From NCBI GenBank assembly GCA_019752015.1, contig JAIEMQ010000014.1, positions 1 to 33,579 on the forward strand: DNA of 33,579 nucleotides, given 5' to 3'. Under the pieces are notes generated by a model. It saw only the letters and a list, made by a program, of their open reading frames with translations, had not been told where the DNA came from and did no database searches. Position 1 is the first letter of the stretch; the number at the start of each line of letters is the position of its first letter. This stretch comes from Cyanobacteriota bacterium. Lineage in GTDB: Bacteria; Acidobacteriota; Vicinamibacteria; Vicinamibacterales; UBA2999. Both the position numbers and the translations under genes were made by a program. This document shows, piece after piece, positions 1 to 8,039 of this stretch.

Positions 1-83
1 AGAGAGATCTCTCTCTCGTGATCCCATCTCGATTCATGCCGAGAGCCGAGCCGCAAACGCGCTTATTTTGGGACTAGGGACAC

Positions 84-1820
84 GTGCACCAATACGACCT
101 GATTCTCACTCTCACGGCCGGGCTGGGCGGCGCGCTGCTGCTCGGCTACATCACGCAACGACTCGGACTTTCGCCGATCGTCGGCTATTTGCTGGCGGGA
201 ACGCTCGTCGGTCCGAATACTCCCGGCCTCACCGTTGATGCGGCCATGGCCGAACAACTCGCCGAGATCGGCGTCATCCTGTTGATGTTCGGCGTCGGCC
301 TGCAATTCCACCTCGAGGAGCTGCTGGCGGTGCGCGGCATCGCGCTGCCCGGCGCCATCGTGCAATGCGCGGTGTCGACACTCGCGGGCGCGGCACTCGC
401 GCATGCCTTCGGCTGGGGCTGGGACGCGGGCATCGTCTTCGGCATCGCCCTCGCCGTCGCCAGCACCGTGGTCGTGATCCGCGTGCTGTCGGATCACAAC
501 GCGCTGCATACGCCGGCCGGTCATGTGGCCGTCGGCTGGCTCGTGGTCGAAGACGTCTTCACCGTTCTCGCCATCGTCATGCTGCCGGCGCTCTTCGGCG
601 GCACCGAATCGGGACAACCGCTCTGGCTGGCGCTGACGCTGACGATTCTCAAAGTCGGCGGCCTCGTCGCCTTCACCGCGATCGTCGGCTCCCGCGTCAT
701 CCCCTGGATCCTCGACAAGATCGCGATGACCAGGTCGCGAGAGCTGTTCACGCTGACCGTGCTCGTTATCGCGCTCGGCATTGCCGTCGGCTCATCGTTC
801 ATCTTCGGGGTGTCGATGGCGCTGGGCGCGTTTCTCGCCGGCATGGTGGTCGGCCGATCCGATTACAGCCTGCGCGCCGCCTCGGATGCGTTGCCGATGC
901 GCGATGCGTTTGCGGTGCTGTTTTTTGTCTCGGTTGGATTGCTGCTCGATCCGGGATCGCTGTTCGATTCACCGTGGCTGTTCGCGGGCACGCTCGCGAT
1001 CATCCTGGTGATCAGCCCTGTTGCCACGTTCGTGTTCATGTGGGTGATGCGCCGCCCGTTCGGCGAATCCATCGCGGTCTCCGTCGCGCTCGCGCAGATT
1101 GGCGAGTTCTCGTTCATCCTCTCGACGCTCGGCCGCGAGCTCGGTCTGTTCACGATGGAAGCCACCAACACCATTGTTGCCGCATCGATCGTGTCGATCG
1201 TCGTCAACCCGCTGCTGTTCCGCTCGATTACGCCGATGACGAACTGGGTCAGCGCCCGCCCGTCGCTGCGGAGAGTGCTCGATCGTTCGGCGCCGGTCGA
1301 CGGCGGCGAGATCACCCAGGAGATGCGGGCGGCCCGCGCCGGCCATCGCGCGGTGTTGATCGGCTACGGGCCAACCGGCAAGACTGTCGCGCGTCTGCTG
1401 AAAGAGAGCGGCATCGAGCCAACCGTCGTCGAATTGAACATCGACACGGTGCGCGCGATCAGGCAGGAAGGCGTTGATGCGGTCTACGGCGACGCGACCC
1501 GGCCCGAAACGCTGATCGAGGCCGGGATCCAATCCGCCGGGAGTTTGATTCTGACGTCGGCGGGCATGGCGAACAGCACCGAAGTCATTCGAGCGGCGCG
1601 CGAGGCCAACCCCGCAGTCCGCGTCCTCGCACGAGCGATGTACCTTCGCGATCTTCCGGACATCAAGGGCGCCGGCGCCGACACCGTCTTTACTGGCGAA
1701 GGCGAGGTCGCGCTCGCGTTCGTCGAGGACCTGTTGTCGCGGCTCGGCGCGACCGCCGAACAAATCGAGCGCGAGCGCGCGCGCGCGCACACCGAACTGT
1801 TTGGCGAGCACTCCGCATAG
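84..1820 (+). CDS. Kef/YbaL-type cation:proton antiporter (CPA2) with C-terminal TrkA-N domain
   Basis: This 578-residue inner-membrane protein probably exchanges K+ or another monovalent cation for protons. Residues 1 to about 385 form a run of hydrophobic segments typical of the Na+/H+ exchanger fold. They include the early stretch LGLSPIVGYLLAGTLVGP, characteristic of CPA2 transporters. A Rossmann-type TrkA-N domain follows, with the nucleotide-binding motif GYGPTG near residue 425 and an acidic residue after the next beta strand (VVELN). That layout matches KefB/KefC/YbaL, whose transport is gated by a cytoplasmic nucleotide-binding domain. The start is GTG at 84, with AGGGA a few bases upstream. 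The membrane-protein gene that follows begins 16 bases after the stop, or overlaps if an earlier TTG is used, so the two may be cotranscribed. The transported ion cannot be decided from sequence alone. Confidence 0.92.
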   Translation: MHQYDLILTLTAGLGGALLLGYITQRLGLSPIVGYLLAGTLVGPNTPGLTVDAAMAEQLAEIGVILLMFGVGLQFHLEELLAVRGIALPGAIVQCAVSTLAGAALAHAFGWGWDAGIVFGIALAVASTVVVIRVLSDHNALHTPAGHVAVGWLVVEDVFTVLAIVMLPALFGGTESGQPLWLALTLTILKVGGLVAFTAIVGSRVIPWILDKIAMTRSRELFTLTVLVIALGIAVGSSFIFGVSMALGAFLAGMVVGRSDYSLRAASDALPMRDAFAVLFFVSVGLLLDPGSLFDSPWLFAGTLAIILVISPVATFVFMWVMRRPFGESIAVSVALAQIGEFSFILSTLGRELGLFTMEATNTIVAASIVSIVVNPLLFRSITPMTNWVSARPSLRRVLDRSAPVDGGEITQEMRAARAGHRAVLIGYGPTGKTVARLLKESGIEPTVVELNIDTVRAIRQEGVDAVYGDATRPETLIEAGIQSAGSLILTSAGMANSTEVIRAAREANPAVRVLARAMYLRDLPDIKGAGADTVFTGEGEVALAFVEDLLSRLGATAEQIERERARAHTELFGEHSA

Positions 1821-1836
1821 CCGCACCAATGGCGCA

Positions 1837-3321
1837 ATGACAGCAGCCCGGCTCGCCGTCGTTGCGCCAATCCTCGCGGCGTCGTGGGCCGCATTCAACG
1901 GACTGCTCTACGCAGCCGACACCGGCAGAAGATACCGCGCCGAGTCGGGCTGGTTTGTTTTTGCGTCGGTCCTGCTGATCGTCGCAAGCTGCGCAATCAC
2001 CCGCGGCATGCAGCAGAGCTCGACTGAGATCGCACCGGACCGTCACATTCGCAACATCAGCCTGATCGGTCTTCTTCTCGGAGCCGCGCTTCTGTACTTC
2101 CCGACGATCTCGATCGGATTGTTATCCGACGATTTCAGTCTGCTCGCTCGCGCTCGAACGGGAATGCTCGCGGATCCTGGCTGGGAATTCCTGCGTCCCT
2201 TCCCTCTCGGGATCTGGCGGATCCTCGACGCACCCTGGCTGCTGCACGCGCTCAACATCGGCCTTCACGGTTTCAATGCGTGGCTCACATCGTTGCTGGC
2301 GATCAGGCTCGGCCTGCCGCAACGACTTGCGCTGCTGGCCGGCGCGCTGTTCCTCGTCAACCCCGCGTCGGTCGAAGCCGTCGTATGGGCCGCTGGTGTG
2401 TTCGACGCCCTCCTGACAACGCTGTCACTGACGGCGTGCATCGTGCTCACCACCGCAAGCAGCAGCATGATGACGACGATCACGATCGCGGCACTCAGCG
2501 CGGCGGCATTGATGACGAAAGAGACGGCGGTGATGCTGCCCGTGATGCTGACGATCGTTGCCGTGGCGTCACCGCACACGACGCTGCGGCGGGCCGCGCT
2601 GCCGATCGCCGTCTCATTGGCCCTGGTTCTTCTCTACGTTCCGATTCGCATGATGGCCGGATTCGCCGGCGCACCGCCTGTTGCTGCTGCAGGTTTCTCC
2701 GCATACGACCTCAAGGAGATGCTGAGCAGGCCGTTCGGCACGCTCGGACTCCCGTTCCATATCGACTTTGTGAAATCACACTCGTGGGTGCCGTTCGTAT
2801 TCATGCTGCTCTGGCCGGCACTGCTCGCATGGTCCGCGATCCAGTGGTCACGCCACCGGAAAGATGCGATGCAGATCCTCGGATGCGCAGCATGGATTCT
2901 CGCGTCGGTCGCGCCGCTGACCACGATGCTGTTCATCGCCGATGATCTGCAGAACGCCCGCTATGTCTACATGGCATCCGTGGCGTGGTCGATTGTTCCG
3001 GTCGTGCTGGTGCGAGCGTTCAGGCTGTCGCGGCAACTGATCGTCATCGCGCCTCTGATCGCGTTGTTCCTGTTCGCGACGTCAGCGCACCAGTCCGCGT
3101 GGACGGATGCCGCACGCGAGCGGGATCGCGTGCTGGCCGCGTATCGAGAGAGCGGATTGAGTTGCTCACCGGAGGGCGCGCGCGGACTGCCGGATCATGT
3201 CCGCGGCGCCTACGTGTTTCGAAACGGTTTCGCTGATGCCGTCGAATCGATGGCGGTCCCCGCCGCTCGTAATGCCGCGTGCGTGCTGGTGTGGGACGGC
3301 ACCCGCTTCACGCCGGATTAG
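1837..3321 (+). CDS. polytopic membrane protein, GT-C glycosyltransferase-like
   Basis: The product of about 494 residues has roughly ten or more hydrophobic segments. Several features recall GT-C mannosyltransferases of the PMT/TMTC type: an acidic pair, D98-D99, in SDDF within the first extracytoplasmic loop; a loop of the form NPASVEAVVWAAGVFDALL, close to the P-x-VEAVxWxxG-x-D pattern of TMTC proteins; and MTKETAVMLP further on. Such enzymes move sugars from polyprenyl-phosphate carriers to proteins or lipids on the outer face of the membrane. ATG at 1837 is preferred because it avoids overlap with the antiporter stop at 1820; a TTG at 1801 in the same frame would overlap it. No TPR tail is present, unlike many bacterial relatives. 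Family membership is inferred from these motifs, and the acceptor is unknown. Confidence 0.7.
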   Translation: MTAARLAVVAPILAASWAAFNGLLYAADTGRRYRAESGWFVFASVLLIVASCAITRGMQQSSTEIAPDRHIRNISLIGLLLGAALLYFPTISIGLLSDDFSLLARARTGMLADPGWEFLRPFPLGIWRILDAPWLLHALNIGLHGFNAWLTSLLAIRLGLPQRLALLAGALFLVNPASVEAVVWAAGVFDALLTTLSLTACIVLTTASSSMMTTITIAALSAAALMTKETAVMLPVMLTIVAVASPHTTLRRAALPIAVSLALVLLYVPIRMMAGFAGAPPVAAAGFSAYDLKEMLSRPFGTLGLPFHIDFVKSHSWVPFVFMLLWPALLAWSAIQWSRHRKDAMQILGCAAWILASVAPLTTMLFIADDLQNARYVYMASVAWSIVPVVLVRAFRLSRQLIVIAPLIALFLFATSAHQSAWTDAARERDRVLAAYRESGLSCSPEGARGLPDHVRGAYVFRNGFADAVESMAVPAARNAACVLVWDGTRFTPD

Positions 3322-3866
3322 TTCTTGATCGCTCTCGCGCGAATATCGTTGAGCATCACCGGTGAGCTGGCGAAGTTCTCGAGCTCGACGGTGTTGGCGC
3401 GCGCGATGATCTTCGTCGCGACCGACATCGTGCCCTTGCCTTCGCCGTTCTTGTCGAGCTCCATCTGGATCACCGTGAACGGATAGTTGATGGTGCGGGG
3501 CTGATTCGCCGCTTCCCAGAATCCAATCGGGCGATCGGTGCCGACGATAATGCGGCGGCCGCCGTCCTCGCCCGGATCCTGGTGCGCATAACGCAGGTTG
3601 TATCCAAGGCTGTCCGGAGTCCGAATCGTGCCGACCGGCTTCAAGTCCCGCAACTCTTTGAGCAGCGAGTCGGGGCCCTTGGCGACCGCGGCGGTGAGGC
3701 GGCCACGCTCAGCCTCGCTCGACCAGCGCTCGACTCGAATAATCACGCGGCCCGCGCCCGCGCCCAAGTTGTTGTTGACGATGGCGGTCGCCGTAAACTC
3801 CTCGGGTTGCGCGTTGCTTTGCGCCGAGGCCGAGACTCCGGCCAGAATGGCCAGGCCCCAGATCAA
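3318..3866 (-). CDS. small secreted protein of unknown function, 5' end probably rearranged
   Basis: The reading frame gives about 182 residues. A hydrophobic signal-peptide-like start (LIWGLAILAGVSASAQ) is followed by a soluble domain beginning PEEFTATAIV. That domain carries phrases such as IRVERWSSEAER, SLGYNLRYAHQ and YPFTVIQMELDKNGEGKG. It resembles a recurrent group of secreted Acidobacteriota proteins of about 180 residues with no assigned function; this recognition is from memory. The start is uncertain. TTG at 3866 gives a plausible signal peptide without a good charged n-region. In-frame GTG codons at 3905 and 3917 lie inside what looks like the N-terminus of an ADOP permease (AIFSVVRGVLLKPL) read in the same frame. 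The original 5' end was therefore probably replaced by a permease fragment. It may be expressed as a fusion, or not at all. Confidence 0.6.
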   Translation of the reverse strand: MIWGLAILAGVSASAQSNAQPEEFTATAIVNNNLGAGAGRVIIRVERWSSEAERGRLTAAVAKGPDSLLKELRDLKPVGTIRTPDSLGYNLRYAHQDPGEDGGRRIIVGTDRPIGFWEAANQPRTINYPFTVIQMELDKNGEGKGTMSVATKIIARANTVELENFASSPVMLNDIRARAIKN

Positions 3867-4434
3867 GTGCTCTTCGTCGTCGTTGACGAGCGGCTTCAGC
3901 AGCACGCCGCGAACCACGCTGAAGATGGCTGGCGCGAAGCCGGCGCGTTCTTCGATGCGCAATTCTCCGCCGAGGGGTACGCCAGGGCAGCTCGCCGATC
4001 TGGCGAATCGCTTCGCGATAGAGCGGCAGCGTCTGCTCGGGCGGACGCTCGAAGTTGTGGCCGGCGTTCTCGCGTTCTCGGTGAGCGCGCGGATGCGCGA
4101 ATTCGGCGTGCGGCTCGCGATCGGATCGACGCCGTCGAACCTGTTGACGCGCATCCTCAGCGAAGGCGCGGTGATCGCCGGCGGCGGAATTGTCACGGGG
4201 GTGATCGCCGGCCTGGTGCTGTTGCGGTTCGCGGGCGGCTTCCTCGGAAACATCGAAGTGCCCAAGGCGAAGACCGGCGTGAACCTCAGCAACGTGCTGG
4301 CGGTTCACGTGCCGCTGGCGTCGCGCCAATGGCGGGTGCCGGGGCCGTGCTGATCGCGGCGGCGGTGATCGCCTCGCTGATGCCGGCAACCCGGGCGTCG
4401 CGAGTCGATGTCATGGAGGCGCTGCGAGCCGAAT
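3862..4434. pseudogene. scrambled remnants of an ADOP (MacB/FtsX) permease
   Basis: Three pieces of an orphan MacB-type permease lie here in the wrong order and on both strands. On the minus strand, about 3929-3862 encodes an N-terminal motif (AIFSVVRGVLLKPL followed by DDEEHLI). Also on the minus strand but in another frame, about 4056-3982 encodes a periplasmic-domain-like stretch (FERPPEQTLPLYREAIRQIG followed by ELP). On the plus strand, about 4065-4434 encodes the C-terminal FtsX part (SVSARMREFGVRLAIGS, then AAAVIASLMPATRASRVDV). A frameshift near 4320-4350 splits this plus-strand piece. No complete permease can be read in any frame. Recombination between paralogous permeases, or misassembly of such paralogues, could produce this pattern. 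The intact copy at 9744-12239 provides the comparison for all three motifs. Confidence 0.65.
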
Positions 4435-4453
4435 AGCTGAGGTATATCGCACG

Positions 4454-4488
4454 AGGCCCCGCATTTTGTTTATGATGCGTGGGCCTTG
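4454..4488 (+). promoter_or_regulatory. inverted repeat around TATGAT, abutting the kinase start
   Basis: AGGCCCCGCAT (4454-4464) pairs with ATGCGTGGGCCT (4475-4486) to give an 11 bp stem with one bulged T. The right arm ends on the first base of the TTG start of the histidine kinase gene. The loop contains TATGAT (4471-4476), which resembles a -10 box, but no convincing -35 is seen. It could be an operator or an mRNA hairpin limiting translation. No function is shown. Confidence 0.4.
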
Positions 4489-6045
4489 TCGACGCATGAC
4501 GACTCCGAGGTAGGTCAGCTCGAGCGCAAGAACGCCGAGTTGGCGGCCGCGCTCGAAAAGCTGCAGGCGAGCGAAGAGCGCTGGCGGACGATCGTCAGCA
4601 CCGATCCCGAATGCGTCAAGACCGTCTCGCCTGACGGCGTCCTGATCGAAATGAACCCGGCGGGCCTCGCGATGCTGGCGGCGACGTCGCTGGCGGAAGT
4701 GAAGGCGCGGCCGCTGATTGACTGGATCGCTCCCGAATACCGCGAGCAGTTCGGCGCGCTGCATCAGCGCGTGATGGCCGGCGAAAGCGATGACCTTGAA
4801 TTCGAGGTCATCGGCGTGACCGGCGTTCGCCGATGGCTGCGCACGCACGCCGCGCCGCTGCGCGACGGCGAGGGCAGGATCACCTCGGTGCTGGCGATCA
4901 GCCGCGACATCACCGGGCAACGCGAGCTCGAGGCGCAGCTCCGCCAGTCGCAGAAGATGGAAGCCATCGGCCAGCTCGCCGGCGGCATTGCCCACGACTT
5001 CAACAACATCCTGACGATCATCCAGGGCTTCGCAATGACCCTCCTCGACGGCGAGGCCGGCGCGGATTCGCGCCGCATCGCGACCGAGCACATCGTTGAA
5101 GCGTCGGAGCGCGCGGCGGGCCTGACTCGTCAACTGCTCGCCTTCGGACGCCGGCAGGTGATGCAGACTCGCGACGTCGATCTGAACGACCTGGTCGCGA
5201 GTCTCGCGAAGATGGTGCAGCGCGTGCTCGGCGAGCACATCAACCTGCAGCTGCAGTTGTCGGCACGGCCGATCTCGGTCAACGCCGATCCGGGATTGAT
5301 CGACCAGGTGTTGATGAATCTCGTGCTCAACGCTCGCGATGCGATGCCCGGCGGCGGGCTGCTGCGCATCGACACGTTCGCGCGGATGTCGCCCGCCGGC
5401 ATCGAAGCCGTGATCCGCGTCGTTGACACCGGCACCGGCATTCCCGAGGAGCGCCTGAGCAGGATCTTCGATCCCTTCTACACCACCAAGGACGCCGGCA
5501 AGGGTTCAGGCCTCGGACTGGCGACCGCCTTCGGCATCGTCGCGCAGCACGGCGGCCGCATCACCGTTGCGAGCCGCGTTGGAACCGGAACGACGTTCGA
5601 GGTGATCCTGCCGGTCGCGAATCGCGCGGCGGAACCGCCAACGGCGCGCACCAGTCCGGCGGCGCCCGACGGGGAGACCGAAACCGTGTTGCTGGTCGAA
5701 GACGAGTTCGGCGTCCGCATGCTGACCAAGACCGTCCTCGAGCGTGCCGGCTACAAGGTGATCGTGGCGGTCAACGGCGCGGAGGGCGTGCGCGCGTTCC
5801 AGGACGCCGGCGGCCGCGTCGATCTGGTGCTCACCGACATCGTGATGCCGGGCGGCATGAGCGGACGCGAGCTGGTGGATCGGTTGCTGAAGATCACGCC
5901 GGGACTGCGGGTGATCTTTACCAGCGGCTACGCCACCGACTTCGCGGGGAACGAGCTGGTGCTGAAAGAACGCCAGTGGTTCCTGCAGAAGCCGTCGAGG
6001 CCGGCGACGATTCTTGCCGCGGTGCGCAGCGCCCTCGACGCCTGA
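4486..6045 (+). CDS. cytoplasmic hybrid histidine kinase: PAS, HisKA, HATPase, receiver
   Basis: This 519-residue sensor kinase has no membrane segment, so it probably senses a cytoplasmic signal. A short N-terminal coiled coil (ERKNAELAAALEKLQASEERW) leads into a PAS domain (about 28-150). The HisKA H-box, GGIAHDFNNIL, carries the phospho-accepting H170. The ATPase domain shows an N-box (NLVLNARDAM), G1 (DTGTGIPEE), F-box (FDPFYTTK) and G2 (GSGLGLATAFGI). A receiver domain follows from about 400 (VLLVEDE), with the predicted phosphorylated D451 in LTDIVMP and a conserved Thr/Ser in IFTSGYA. The only reasonable in-frame start is TTG at 4486, because nearby ATGs are in other frames. No partner regulator lies nearby and the target is unknown. 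The gene converges on the PilT-family gene with about 23 bases between the stops. Confidence 0.92.
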   Translation: MSTHDDSEVGQLERKNAELAAALEKLQASEERWRTIVSTDPECVKTVSPDGVLIEMNPAGLAMLAATSLAEVKARPLIDWIAPEYREQFGALHQRVMAGESDDLEFEVIGVTGVRRWLRTHAAPLRDGEGRITSVLAISRDITGQRELEAQLRQSQKMEAIGQLAGGIAHDFNNILTIIQGFAMTLLDGEAGADSRRIATEHIVEASERAAGLTRQLLAFGRRQVMQTRDVDLNDLVASLAKMVQRVLGEHINLQLQLSARPISVNADPGLIDQVLMNLVLNARDAMPGGGLLRIDTFARMSPAGIEAVIRVVDTGTGIPEERLSRIFDPFYTTKDAGKGSGLGLATAFGIVAQHGGRITVASRVGTGTTFEVILPVANRAAEPPTARTSPAAPDGETETVLLVEDEFGVRMLTKTVLERAGYKVIVAVNGAEGVRAFQDAGGRVDLVLTDIVMPGGMSGRELVDRLLKITPGLRVIFTSGYATDFAGNELVLKERQWFLQKPSRPATILAAVRSALDA

Positions 6046-6046
6046 T

Positions 6047-6074
6047 CCCTGTCTGCCTGTCTGCCTGCCTACCT
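6047..6074. repeat. GGCAGACA-type low-complexity repeat island
   Basis: Read on the minus strand this is a run of GGCAGACAG-type units. It fills the gap between two convergent genes and supplies the TAG stop of the PilT-family gene (6069-6071). The same unit recurs on the plus strand at 15143-15181. Confidence 0.6.
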
Positions 6075-7250
6075 GGTAATCAACGAGTCTTCGTCGGGCA
6101 CGTCCGCCAGTGCGACCTTCAGGTTGCCGGCGTTCGTCGCATAAAGCAGCGCGGTGCTCTGCGAGATCGCGCCTGAGCGGACCAGCTTTTCCAGCTCGCC
6201 GTCGAAGTACTGCATGCCGTCGAGCGCGCCGTCGCGCATCGCATCGAGCAGCGACTTGCCTTCCTTCTCGCCCATCTCGATGTACTCGCGCGTGCGCATG
6301 GTCGCCTTGAGCATCTCGATGATCGCCATGCGCCCGCCGCCCTTCTTCGGGATGAGGCGCTGCGAAATGAAATAGCGGAACGAGGCGGCCAGACGGCCGC
6401 GCACCGCCTGTTGATCCGACACTTCAAACGTGCCGACGATGCGTTCGACGGTCTTCGACGCGTCAATGGTGTGCAGCGTCGAGAACACGAGGTGTCCGGT
6501 CTCCGCGGCGGTCAACGCGATTTCAATCGTTTCGCGATCGCGCATCTCACCGACCAGGATCACTTTCGGCGCCTGTCGGAGAGCGGCGCGCAGCGCCAGC
6601 GCGAACGTCGGCGTGTCGGTGTGCAGCTCGCGCTGATGGACCGTGCCTTTCTTGTGCTGGTGCAGGAACTCGACCGGATCTTCGATGGTCAGGATGTGAT
6701 CGGCGCGGTGGGTGTTGATCAGATCGATGATCGCCGCAAGCGTCGACGACTTGCCGGAGCCGGTCGGGCCGGTGACCAGCACGATACCGTTCTTCAGCGT
6801 CGAGCAATCGGCGATCGCCGGCGGCAGGCCGAGCTCCTGGATCGACGGAATCTTGTGCGCGATCATGCGCATCACGATCGCGAACGAGCCGCGCTGCCGG
6901 AATACGTTGACGCGGAAGCGGCAGCGCTCGGGCAGCTGATACGAAAGGTCGCTCGAGCCGGTGTCGAGCAGCGTGCGCAGATAGGTGTCGTTGCCGTTGA
7001 TCAGGTCCTTCGCAATGCCCGCGGTGTCCTCGGGGCGCAACGACGCAAATTCCGGCACGCTGACGCTCACCAATTCGCCGAAGCGCTCGACCTGCGGCGG
7101 CCGTCCGGGCGAAAAGATCAGGTCGCTGATGCCGTTGCCTGAATCGAGCATCTGCTCGATCACCTTCGCCGTGGGAATCGCGCGCGTTTCGGACGTCCCA
7201 AACAGCGCCGCGTTCATCTCCGCGACGTTCATTTCGGATGTTTTCTTCAT
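6069..7250 (-). CDS. pilT: PilT/PilU-family type IV pilus retraction ATPase
   Basis: The 393-residue cytoplasmic secretion ATPase would form a hexamer at the base of a type IV pilus and power retraction. Walker A is GPTGSGKSS at about 151-159. It is followed by an Asp-box-like segment (LTIEDPVEF), a Walker B-like segment (VILVGEMRD) and a His-box segment (TGHLVFSTLHT). The C-terminal tail (DGMQYFDGELEKLVRSGAIS) resembles PilU more than PilT, and the PilT AIRNLIRE-type motif is not obvious. The start is ATG at 7250. It overlaps the DUF72 stop by four bases (ATGA) and lacks a strong ribosome binding site, which suggests translational coupling. No other pilus gene is in the window, so its partners must lie elsewhere. 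Whether it is PilT, PilU or a third paralogue is open. Confidence 0.92.
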   Translation of the reverse strand: MKKTSEMNVAEMNAALFGTSETRAIPTAKVIEQMLDSGNGISDLIFSPGRPPQVERFGELVSVSVPEFASLRPEDTAGIAKDLINGNDTYLRTLLDTGSSDLSYQLPERCRFRVNVFRQRGSFAIVMRMIAHKIPSIQELGLPPAIADCSTLKNGIVLVTGPTGSGKSSTLAAIIDLINTHRADHILTIEDPVEFLHQHKKGTVHQRELHTDTPTFALALRAALRQAPKVILVGEMRDRETIEIALTAAETGHLVFSTLHTIDASKTVERIVGTFEVSDQQAVRGRLAASFRYFISQRLIPKKGGGRMAIIEMLKATMRTREYIEMGEKEGKSLLDAMRDGALDGMQYFDGELEKLVRSGAISQSTALLYATNAGNLKVALADVPDEDSLITR

Positions 7251-8038
7251 GAGGGACGGTAGCTTACCTCATCCACGGGAAATCCGGGACGCGTCAGCTC
7301 CTGCAGTTCACGCGCGTTGAACACGGCCATGCCTTCCGGGTCGTTGTTGAAATACGCGAACACGTCGCGGCCGTCTTGCGCGTGCTCCAATAGACGAGCT
7401 GCCCACCGTTCGATCCGTGCAATTTCGTAACGTCCGAAGTAGCGCCCGCCCGGCCCGTGAAAACGCACGTAGACGATCGGGCCGATGTCCGGTTCAGTGA
7501 TCGCGGAGCCGGCCTTGTCGTGGAGACACAGCGTCACCGACCGCGCGCGCAGCACGTCGAAGACTTCGTCGACGTACCACGACGGATGACGAAACTCGAT
7601 CACGTGACGGAGCGCGAGCGGCTTCGGATCGCCGCCAACTTCGCCAAGGGTGCCGGGCAGCAGCGAAAGAAAATGATCGAGGCGCGGGATGTCGCGATGA
7701 AAGTTTGCCGGCAACTGGTACAGGATCGGGCCGAATCGATCGCCGAGCTCGCGCGCGTGATCGAACAGCCGGATGACCGGCTCTTCGGGATCGAGCAGGC
7801 GCTTGAGATGCGTGAGAAAGCGGCTCGCCTTGATCGCGTAGAGAAAATTCTTCGGCGCGCGGTTGTGCCACGCCGCAAACGTCTCCGGTTCCGGAAGCCG
7901 GTAAAAGGTGTTGTTGATTTCGACCGTGTCGAAGAGCGTCGCGTAATGATCGAACCACAATCGCCCCGGCATCTCCGCCGGATAGACCGGGCCTCTCCAG
8001 TGCTTGTAGTTCCAGCCGGAGCAGCCGATGCGGATCAC
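7247..8038 (-). CDS. DUF72 (YecE-like) family protein
   Basis: This protein of about 263 residues begins IRIGCSGWNYKHWRGPVYP, the signature opening of the DUF72 family. It continues with family-like stretches such as FNTVEINNTFYRLP (here DTVEINNTFYRLP), the EFRHPSW strand end and YVRFHGP. The fold is predicted to be a TIM barrel; the biochemical function of the family is not established. The preferred start is GTG at 8038, which puts the protein start directly before IRIGCSGW. A TTG at 8071 is in frame but would run 32 bases into the upstream PEGA gene. The upstream stop TGA (8042-8040) and this start share a base, and the downstream PilT-family gene overlaps by four bases, so the three genes look like one tightly coupled operon. 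Confidence 0.9.
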   Translation of the reverse strand: MIRIGCSGWNYKHWRGPVYPAEMPGRLWFDHYATLFDTVEINNTFYRLPEPETFAAWHNRAPKNFLYAIKASRFLTHLKRLLDPEEPVIRLFDHARELGDRFGPILYQLPANFHRDIPRLDHFLSLLPGTLGEVGGDPKPLALRHVIEFRHPSWYVDEVFDVLRARSVTLCLHDKAGSAITEPDIGPIVYVRFHGPGGRYFGRYEIARIERWAARLLEHAQDGRDVFAYFNNDPEGMAVFNARELQELTRPGFPVDEVSYRPS

Positions 8039-8039
8039 A

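Noticed and set aside
1-16. AGAGAGATCTCTCT palindrome at the left edge
   Set aside because: Too short and at the window boundary, with no context to judge a function.
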